Assembly: GCA_027596195.1 (NCBI GenBank)
Contig: JADGJG010000640.1
Coordinates: 1 to 14,882 of the forward strand
DNA from: Podochytrium sp. JEL0797
Lineage: Eukaryota; Chytridiomycota; Chytridiomycetes; Chytridiales; Chytriomycetaceae
Direction: 5' to 3'
Length of the DNA: 14,882 nucleotides
The notes beneath the pieces were generated by a model. That model saw nothing but the letters and a program-made list of their open reading frames with translations. It was not told the origin of the DNA and did no database searches. The position numbers and the translations under genes were made by a program. Below are positions 7,540 to 14,882 of this stretch, in pieces; the first letter of the stretch is position 1; each line of letters begins with the position of its first letter.

Positions 7540-8203
7540 TTAAATTATTATTTTTCACCGAAAATTAAATTCTTAAATCAGGAAAAAGGAAAGCGAGTAG
7601 AAACTGGCAGCAATTTTCACTTTGGGTGTTTCGCCCTTTCCACGTCCTCGAAAAGCTCGGCAACTGTAGAAAATTCGTCCAATAGTGGAGTAAGTGGTCA
7701 TGGTTCTTCTAATGAGAGACAGTGATTGATTCCGACAAAGCGACAGATTGCGATGACGAGATTGTTTCAGCGATATTTGCGAGCCCGCACTCCAGATTGT
7801 TTGAAACAGCACCATGATAAATAGACCGATGATATCGGTCCATAGCTTCTCGCTTCATTATTGAAGATTGCAACTGCGGGGAAGATTGTAGGATAGATTA
7901 CGGGCCGTGGTTACTCTGCACACTTTCAACCTTTCCCTGAGACCTTTGTCCTGCGGCCTTCGCCTCCTTCACCACAGTAGAGCCTCGTTGCGATCCTGCC
8001 TCGTGAATCACACTGTTGGAGCAAGAGAACTCGTTTTTCCAATCGGAAGTTGACTCTTTCTTTTTCGAGTTTGATCGAAGGTTTAATCAGGGGGTCGCCC
8101 TTGAATGAGTTCTTGGGTCCGCGCCCGAGATAAAGTCGGCGACATGTTGCGCGAGGGGCTTCAATAGGGACGCCTGCAACTCGATCGCTGCGATTTTGAT
8201 CTG
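7489..8203 (-). pseudogene. Collapsed tandem copy of the cyclic-nucleotide-gated channel gene
   Basis: Read on minus, three pieces of the channel gene are fused. 8203-7956 matches exon 1 from codon 12 onward (parent 11420-11181). 7955-about 7644 matches parent about 10669-10336. About 7641-7489 matches the end of the last exon and the 3' flank (parent 8364-8204). The joins remove about 510 bases and about 1.97 kb, including every transmembrane segment and the nucleotide-binding domain. An 18-base deletion, an 8-base deletion near 7945 and a frameshift leading to TAG near 7710 add to the decay. The right end joins exon 1 sequence directly to the parent's own 3' flank (CACACA/CAGATC), as in a head-to-tail tandem duplication. 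Not expected to make a channel. Confidence 0.88.
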
Positions 8204-8364
8204 TGTGTGCGTCTGTTGATGATTGGGCGTCGAGCAGCGCGCGGCTTCATCTTACTATTTTTTACCAAAAAATTAAATTTTTTAATCAGGACGAAGGCGA
8301 AGTTTGCAAGTCATGCGAGGAGAAACTGGCAGCAATTTTCACTTTAGGCGTTTTCGCCCTTTCC
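8204..8364 (-). repeat. Channel 3' end and flank, repeated at 7489-7641
   Basis: The last about 26 codons of the channel plus about 80 bases of 3' flank recur at 7489-7641 with scattered changes, among them a 2-base difference in CGCCCAATC versus CGCCCCCAATC. Both copies contain ATGAAGCCGCGCGCTGCTCG on the minus strand (starts 8250 and 7539), the possible start of the SANBR-like gene. These are the two ends of the tandem duplication, not transposon ends. Confidence 0.8.
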
Positions 8365-11300
8365 TCTTCTTCTTCCTTCTTAACTTTAGCCATCCGCTCG
8401 TTGTAGATTATGTCGATTCGCATTCGCATGTCGTCGAATTCGGCCAAAATGCTTTCAAAATCGGGTCTTGTCAGGCTGTATAGCATGCATGCTGTTCCTG
8501 CCTGAACAGTAGCTGTTCGTGGTATGTTGGCAATGAGGGCCAGTTCTGTTTGGTTATTTTTTTCAACAATCTAATTTCTCCTTCTTCCAAGCATACCTCC
8601 GAAAAAGGCCCCATCACCAAAGGACGCGACTTTTCTTTGGTTGACTAATATATCCACTGATCCACTCAAAATGAAGTACTGAAAAAGGAATCGTCAGTGA
8701 GACAACCGAATCAGAACATCGCACTCTTACCATTGCATGGCCAGTCTGAGGATTATTTCAAATAGATTAGAATACTTGTTTCACGATTAATGATCTGTAC
8801 TAACCGTTCCCTGCGTGAAAATGACATCTCCTGGGACAAAATACACTGCAGTCAAGGCAATCGCGATTTTTCCAAGATAAAGCTCGTCACGGCCGTCTTC
8901 CTCCTCTCGGTGCAAGAAGGATACCTTCGAGATAAGCTCACGGCAATTATGAGCCGCGATTTCCATTCGGATCGAGTCGTTCATTTCCCCAAGCAGCGTA
9001 CTCTCTTCAAAGAATTTTCCTCGATATTTGATTTCATCTATCGATTGCAAGTATCAGTACATTATAAAGATGAGGGTATCTTACAGTATTTTAGGACTTT
9101 TTTGCGCGTTTCGTCGCTCAGATTTTTCCACTTCATATATTCGCGCAACTCATCCATCTTTTGCTTGTACAACCTATTGCGCGTTGGAAATTAAATTTGA
9201 AAATCGCCCAAAAATGAAGCGTTAAACGAACCTCCCAGATGCGTCCACTCCCATCGCAAACGATGAAATGGTTCCAACAATTGAGGCGTAAAGACCGGCG
9301 CCGATAATTATATAAACCAACACAACAAGCTGTTCCATTGTAGAGATTGGCTTATACGTCAATGGAAAGGTGTTTCCGACAGCTGTAAACAACGCCCACG
9401 TGTATTGATCCCCAATCGACTTGTATTGCACTTGGGCGATGGCGGAGTTGCTGAACTCGGAGATAGAGCCAATAAAAAAGATGGAGCAAGCCTGCAAGTG
9501 AAGAAAAGCGCAGAGGGAAAAGAAGAGAGGGAAGAATCCGGAGAAGGCTTGTCCGATTCCCAACGCGTTTTCCAATCCCTTGCGTATCATGATGAATTTG
9601 GGTGAGTCGTTCATAGTGCTTGGAAGCCGCCGTAAGCACAAAAATCGAAGCACCATCAAGTAGTTCGCCTTTTGAATTGGGACCAATAATTCAAATGGAA
9701 TGCTTGACACGACGTCAAAGATGAAGGAAGTTTTGAAGTAATGAATCTGCCAGTCACTCAGTGTCGATTCCTTATTGTCCTTCATAGCAGGGTGAGTGAA
9801 TCTGAACGTCAGAGTCTCGATTATTGCATCTAATGCAAAGAATACAGTCAGGAGTAGACTGTACGACGGCGAAACATAAGTTTCGAAGGCAATCTTCATG
9901 GGGACCACCCAGATGACACTAATATGCAGTACTGTCGTCGGTTTTGGTTGGTGCTGATCGTGTAAAATCTCGAAAAACAACTCACAGGCAATCAGAAAGT
10001 CCCAGTTGACGGAAAACGCTGAGAGTGGGTGTAACCCACTTTTCCAGAACGACTCCTCGCTGCCGATGAAATCTTCTTCGTCATATCCACGACTTACAAC
10101 AGTAGCAACGGAGCCTTTTGCATTGTATTTTGCCGTTCCCAATGCATTCATAAGTGGCAGTAATACTAGGTTGGATTTTCTTGGCAGTGATGCCCCCAAA
10201 TCAAGACGAGGGCTGCAAACAGCAAGCATCTCGTCAGCTTGCTCGTTACTATCTGCTCCAGAATTTGGAAGGGTTTTGGAGCTCGCTTGTGGTTCGTCGA
10301 TTGTGATTGAGAAAACCTTTGTCATTTTCTCGGAGTCCTCGAAAGGCCCGGTAACTGTAGAAACTTCGTCCAATGGTCTACCGGATGAATCATGTGGAGT
10401 AATTGGTTGTGGTTCTTCTAATGAGATAGAGACTGATTCCGACAAAGCAACAGATTGCGACGACGACATTGTTTCGGCGATATTTGCGAGCCCGCATTCC
10501 AGATTGTTTGAAACAGCACCATGATAAATAGACCGATGATATCGGTCCATGGCTTCTCGCTTCATTATTGAAGATTGTAATTGCAGAGAAGATTGTGGGA
10601 TAGATTCCGGGCCGTGATTACTCTGCACACTTTCAACCTTGCCCTGAGACTTTTCAACCTTGTCCTGCGAGCTTTCGACCTTGCCCAAGCGAATCACCGA
10701 TTTTAGAAACCCTCTGGTTCCACTTGGCAATGCCGATACTATAACTGGTTTTTCGGAACTTGATGAACGCAAATCAACTACGGCATCTTGTGCATTGCCT
10801 TTATGTGATGATTTAGCTGTATTTTGGTTTCGAAGAGGTGATTCGACCCCGAGTCCCTCTCGTCTCGAGTACGAAGCCGACTTAATCAATGTGACGCTGT
10901 TCCTTTGAGATAGATCACGAGAATTGAATTTGACTGATGGCTCTCTCGTCAATTGATGGCCAAACTCGAGTAGATTGTTCAGCGTTTTTCTGTGCAGAGA
11001 GCTCGGCGTTTGCGCCGATATGCTATGCCTGCCTTCCACGTTTCTGATAGCTGTTCCTTGACTGATAAGATCTTCAAAATCCATTCCATTACTGTTCTTG
11101 TGTTCTGGCTCTGGTGCTGGTAACTCCTTCAACTCGTGGCGTTTTTCCAGCAATTTTTTCCAGTTCGACTTTGCTTTGGAGGCCTTCGCCTCCTTCACCA
11201 CAGTAGAGCCTCGTTGCGATCCTGCCTCGTGAATCACACTGTTGGAGCAAGAGAACTCGCTTTTCCAATCGGAAGTTGTGTCTTTCTTTTTCGCGTTTGA

Positions 11301-11456
11301 TCGAAGGTCTGTAACTTTGGTGGTGGTTGTTGTATTGCCGTTTGAGATGAAGTCGGCAACTTGTTGCGCGAGAGGCTTCAATAGAGACGCCTGTAACTCG
11401 ATCGCTGCGATTTTGATCTGTAGCTCTGCTAATGTTTTCAACGCGTCGGAGGACAT
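8286..11456 (-). CDS. Cyclic-nucleotide-gated (CNG/HCN-like) cation channel
   Basis: Exons on minus: 11456-9986, 9931-9232, 9173-9085, 9037-8805, 8745-8731 (15 nt), 8678-8597, 8545-8286; 949 aa. Residues 1-about 470 are Ser-rich and probably disordered, after an amphipathic helix (LKTLAELQIKIAAIELQ). S1 starts at LHPLSAFSVNWDFLIA and reads through WVVPMKIAFE once the 54-nt intron 9932-9985 is removed. S3 has FDVVSSIPFELL. S4 is poor in Arg (VLRFLCLRRL). The pore is TAVGNTFPL (about 673-681), CNG-like in layout but with GN where vertebrate CNG has GE and K+ channels have GYG. The C-linker begins GRLYKQKMDELREYMKW. In the nucleotide-binding domain FGELALIANIPRTATV holds the conserved Gly-Glu and Arg-Thr that contact the cyclic nucleotide phosphate. 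It ends in a Glu/Lys-rich tail. An AT-rich inverted repeat (8267-8283) follows the stop. Likely a cAMP/cGMP-gated plasma-membrane or zoospore channel; ion selectivity is open. Confidence 0.9.
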
Positions 11457-11738
11457 GCTTTTGACGAAAATCTTTTATTTGGGATTTTCCTCCACTGTGA
11501 CAAACCCGCGTTGACGAAAAAAGAAGAATCCGCCTTTTCGCTCCGCCACAATTTCTTGCGTGCTTTTTTTTCAAAGGGGAAAAAATCAGAAATCTTTATA
11601 AAAACAGTAAACGCGTGCCCTTCCATATAATCATTTTAAAATCAAAAAATTGAACCTTTTTTGATTCCATGTGTGTGTGCCTTGACCACAAAAATCTTCA
11701 AATTCTTCCTCCCACGAAAACTCTCTTCAAAACTGCAG
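11457..11738. promoter_or_regulatory. Divergent promoter between channel and antiporter genes
   Basis: The 282 bases separate the channel start (minus) from the antiporter start (plus). A perfect 10-base inverted repeat with a 7-base loop is seen: AATCAAAAAA (11640-11649), loop 11650-11656, TTTTTTGATT (11657-11666). An AT-rich CATATAATCATTTTAAAA stretch lies just before it, then a GTGTGTGTG run and a pyrimidine-rich leader up to the ATG. No clear canonical TATA was assigned for the channel direction. Confidence 0.5.
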
Positions 11739-13816
11739 ATGGCTTGGAACGACCTCATCCCCGAGGACCCACAACTCAAATCATCGCACTTGCTGTATTT
11801 GGCCCTAGGCGGCTTCATAACGGCGTTTGGGCTTGTCTCGCTTGTGATCAAAGGTGGCTGTTTCCGCGACCCTTGCTCATGCTGCCTTTCTCACTTCCTT
11901 TACAGACAGACTATACATGTCTGAAGCCATGGTCGCCATTCTGTTCGGCGTCTTGATTGGACCTATCGTGGGAAATCTGTTGGATGTTTCTGATATCTTT
12001 GGAACTGGCTCACACCTCTTCACGCTCGAGTTCACAAGGTTGGTTATCCTGTGATTCTGCTTGATACGTTCAATCGAAATAACCCTCCCCGCCGCCGACC
12101 CTTCCCGATCAGAATCGTTGTTGCAATCCAATGCATGGCTTGTGGAGTTGACCTCCCTGGAAATTACCTCTGGCGGGAGAAAATGAGTCTCGCCATGCTG
12201 CTGGGTCCCGTCATGGTGATCAAATGGATCGTTTCGGCGGTGGGAATGTATTGGATTATGGGCTTATCAGTGGTGAGGGCGACACCGGCGTTTTTTTGCC
12301 CCCTCATGACGCAAACTGACAATCACCAAAAAACACACACGCACAGTTAGATTCTCTCGTCATATCGGCATGCATCACACCCACGGATCCAGTTCTTGCC
12401 AACAGCATTGTGAAGGGCAAATTTGCCGAAAAGCACGTTCCTTTGAACGTGCGGTTGATACTTTCGGCCGAGAGTGGGGCCAACGACGGGCTCGGATTCC
12501 CGTTTTTGCTTTTGCCGATTTATCTGGCGCGTTTGCCTGCGGGTCAAGCTGTTGGAGAATGGGTTTGGAAAGTCGTGATTTATCAGATTATTCTCTCGAT
12601 GGTGATTGGTGCCGCCCTTGCGTACTGTGCGAAACGAGCTCTCAAGATTGCGGAGCGTAGAGATTGGATTGATAAGGAGAGCATTCTGTCGTTTTCGATT
12701 GCGTTGACAGTTGAGTTAGGGTCGCGGGGGGGGTTCAATCATTTCTGATATCTGGTTTCAGCTGTTCCTTGTGGGAGTCGTTTCAATGATTGGATCGGAC
12801 GACATTTTCGCTGTCTTCATTGCGGGAAACGTGCTGACCTGGGTGAGTAAAATTTAATTTCTCGGGAGTCAAAAAACAACTGAACAATTTCAAAACAGGA
12901 TTTATGGTTCAACAAAAAGATTTCGTCATCGTCCTTCCAAGAAGTCATTGACGGTTTGCTCAACTTGACCTACTTTATCTTTATCGGGAGCATCGTTCCT
13001 TGGTCTTCCTTCACTTCTGGAGAAAACAACTTGGAACTCTGGAGGCTTTGCCTTTTGGGACTTTGGGTAATTGTGCTCAGAAGAGTTCCGATCGTCATGG
13101 GTCTTTATTGGTGGATTCCCGCTTTGAAAACGCGACAAGAAGCTTTTTTCGCTGCTGTAAGTATCTTCTCTGTATTTCCCCCCTCTCCTTCCGCACATGT
13201 AGCTCACATCCATATTATCCAACAGTGGTTCGGACCCATCGGAGCAGGTGCGATATTCTACGCGCACATTGCCGTCATTTATTTCGACTACCCCGCGAGC
13301 CCAATCCTCCCCATCATCTACTTCATCGTCCTCTGCAGCGTCGTTGTCCACGGAGGTTCCGTTGCCTTATTCAACATGTCCCTCTCGCGCACAACAACGT
13401 ACTCTGTTTGGGAGAAGGAACGCAAACGTCACATTCTCGCACTCCTCGGCTTGGATCGCACGGGCAGCAGGGCCGGTGAGCCTGTGGATCTTGGGAACGC
13501 ACGGGACGCAGAGCAGGGAGACGTTGTAGTGGGTGGGATGGTGATGCATCGGTTCAAAGCGGGGAAGGAGAAGGAGAAGGAAAACGGGAAGGAGGCCATG
13601 TCGATTGATGGCAACGACGTGCCAACATTGAGTGAGGCGCGCTCTGTAGCCGATGAGATTTTTATCGAGGGCGAAGCTGTGGATGCGGCAGCGAAAGGGG
13701 ATGCGAGTGAGGACAAGAGGGAGGTCAAGTTTTTGGTTTCTTTGAAATCGCAAGAAGGGGTGGTGAATGCAGGTAGCAGCTTCAAGGAAGAAACTGGGGA
13801 GAAGAAAGCTCAATGA
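11739..13816 (+). CDS. NHA1: Na+(K+)/H+ antiporter, fungal Nha1/Sod2 type
   Basis: Plasma-membrane CPA1-type exchanger that expels Na+, K+ or Li+ for H+ in salt and pH homeostasis. Exons: 11739-11853, 11906-12038, 12113-12272, 12347-12709, 12762-12842, 12899-13156, 13226-13816; 566 aa. Signatures: DRLYMSEAMVAILFG and GVLIGP early, CITPTDPVLANSIVKGKF (residues 145-162; TPTDP is in the transport core), ESGANDGLGFPF (178-189), IGSDDIFAVFIAGNVLTWD with D270-D271 equivalent to the essential Asp pair of yeast Nha1, and GPIGAGAIFYAH after the last intron. A hydrophilic tail of about 130 residues rich in Lys, Glu and Ala follows, longer than that of fission yeast Sod2 and much shorter than that of budding yeast Nha1. 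The start is the first ATG giving the family N terminus (WNDLIPEDPQLKSSH). The intron 1 donor GTGGCT is weak, but the splice restores the conserved reading. All catalytic residues are present. Confidence 0.92.
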
Positions 13817-14062
13817 CAATTAAAGACAATTTTGATAAGTAATGAAGTGAGAAAGGTCGGTGAAAGGTGGCGATGAAAAAGGGCCAAATCTATAACTTTT
13901 TTACACGCGTCCAAGGACGCGGCTGTGCTGAGGTCTATTGAGACGTTTATCTTAAGTTAACAAATGCTTTCTCTCTCCTTCCCTCTCACCCCCCTCTTGA
14001 TAAAAAACACTTTTATGTATCGACAACTTGAAAAAAAACACCACCTCCTTCATCTCCCCCCT
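13817..14062. other. Convergent intergenic region with a possible poly(A) signal
   Basis: The antiporter (+) and VPS4 (-) end here head-on, 246 bases apart. ATTAAA at 13819-13824, three bases after the antiporter stop, is a likely variant poly(A) signal. No canonical AATAAA was found on minus for VPS4; ACATAAAAG near 14010-14020 is the nearest candidate. No gene is seen. Confidence 0.5.
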
Positions 14063-14882
14063 TCATCCTTCTTGCCCAAACTCCTCTATTCAAAAAATGA
14101 AAAAGGGAGGGTGGGGTTTAACCGAAACGCTTTTCAAAAGAAGAAAAAAACAAACATCCCACTCACCAGTCCATTTCGTAAACTTGGCCACATCCTCGTC
14201 ATTCACACTCTTTTTGGACGTGCGCACGGCGCGCAAAAAGTCATTCACAGTGAGATCCGGCTCCAACAGTTCATCGGGTTCCACATCGACCCACGACTTT
14301 TCAATCGCCCCTTCGGCACCAGGGGAACAAGGGGTCAAAAATGTTTTCATGACGGTTGGGTCGTCGCGGGATGGTGCAACAACCTATACGAGAGTTAGAG
14401 CACGAAAAAAGAAGGAGGGAGGAATACCTGACGGAAATGAGTCGCCGTTTGCACTTTGCGCACAGGCTCCATCAACGCATCTCTCACGGCAACTCCCACA
14501 TCCGAACCAGAGAACCTAAAATTCGAAAACAGAGGTAATTTAGCACCCGTCCTTCTGTTCACGAGAGTAACAACGGGAGAGACGCCGCTTCTTCGTACCC
14601 AGGGGTATTTTCGCCCAAAATTCGGTAATCGTTGGCTTCCATTTTGCAAGGAGTCGATCCAGTGTGCAGCTGAAACATGGTCGAACGCGCATTGGCTTCC
14701 GGGAGAGGAATGTAGATTCTCTTTTCGAAACTAAATAAAAAAGTGGCGTGAGTGTCAGCCCCCCCCCCCACCCCCCCCCCCCCCCAACAAAAAAAAAAAA
14801 AAAAAAAAAAAAAAAAACAACAAGACCAACCAGCAAAAAAGAAAACCCACACAGTGGGAGACAGGCGCACGACGAGATAGAT
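14063..14882 (-). CDS. VPS4: VPS4 AAA ATPase, C-terminal part (runs off the right edge)
   Basis: Vps4 disassembles ESCRT-III filaments in multivesicular body sorting, cytokinesis and membrane repair. Visible exons on minus: 14730-14599, 14515-14428, 14383-14167, 14085-14063, giving the last 152 residues. Reading order: [19 protein letters not shown] (just after the second-region-of-homology Arg residues, whose exon lies outside the window), [33 protein letters not shown], then the Vps4_C helix region with [12 protein letters not shown], and the family-typical end EEFGQEG, made only by splicing a 23-nt last exon to codon ACT-G. Introns are 44-83 nt. The next intron upstream (14731 to beyond the edge) is unusually long and carries homopolymers. 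Walker A and B motifs lie outside the window. No damage is seen. Confidence 0.92.
14759..14817. repeat. Homopolymer tract: C-runs followed by A29
   Basis: On + the tract reads C11, A, C15, AAC, then 29 consecutive A. It lies inside a VPS4 intron, where the transcript reads it as U-rich then G-rich, only about 28 bases before the 3' splice site. Run lengths could be affected by sequencing or assembly error. Confidence 0.85.

Noticed and set aside
7283..7543. Plus-strand frames around 7355-7568 as genes
   Set aside because: They overlap the BTB-gene exon and duplicated flank on the opposite strand and have no recognisable product.
7489..8364. Direct repeats flanking the collapsed channel copy as a mobile element with target duplication
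   Set aside because: The repeats are the channel's own 3' end and flank, about 150 bases long, and no transposase or terminal inverted repeats exist; tandem duplication explains it fully.
10006..10524. 172-codon open frame on plus opposite channel exon 1
   Set aside because: Antisense of the Ser-rich N-terminal region; the collapsed copy and the spliced channel support the minus strand.
13367..13819. Two long minus frames opposite the last antiporter exon
   Set aside because: The plus strand encodes the antiporter C terminus with exact splice joins; the minus frames resemble nothing.
14759..14817. Poly(A) tail of a retroposed copy
   Set aside because: No gene-like body precedes it, no target duplication is visible, and it lies within a VPS4 intron.

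Overview
The window looks like nuclear DNA of a fungus, most likely an early-diverging zoosporic one such as a chytrid. Genes are compact and broken by many short GT-AG introns (44-89 nt), often with CTGAC/CTAAC-like branch sites. Typical fungal genes (a Dal5-type MFS permease, an Nha1/Sod2-type Na+/H+ antiporter, VPS4) sit beside a cyclic-nucleotide-gated channel, a family absent from Dikarya but present in chytrid-type fungi. No RNA gene, CRISPR array or transposase was seen. Splice models were built by hand; every junction keeps frame.

Left part (1-5540): two intact, about 96% identical MFS genes in tandem on + (1165-2885 and 3682-5435, six exons and 470 aa each), preceded by a decayed relic of a third copy (about 300-655). 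The duplicated unit covers promoter, gene and 3' flank (about 868-2990 and 3407-5540). The left unit carries a 3'-end scrap of the neighbouring minus-strand gene, so the right copy sits at the original position and the left one is derived.

Middle part (5493-11456), all on -: a cyclic-nucleotide-gated cation channel (8286-11456, seven exons, 949 aa, with a 15-nt microexon and a frame-preserving 54-nt intron in S1); then a collapsed tandem copy of that channel (7489-8203); then a BTB plus Cys-cluster protein resembling animal SANBR/KIAA1841 (5493-about 7539), which converges on the second MFS gene with interleaved poly(A) signals.

Right part (11457-14882): a divergent promoter between the channel and a + strand Na+/H+ antiporter (11739-13816, seven exons, 566 aa), which converges on the C-terminal half of VPS4 on - (14063-14730, running off the right edge). 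A C-rich/A-rich homopolymer tract lies in a VPS4 intron.

Main themes: repeated local tandem duplication followed by decay (MFS, channel), gene conversion between MFS copies, and an apparent fungal relative of a gene known to me from animals. Functional links between neighbours are not evident beyond the general membrane-transport character of MFS, channel and antiporter.
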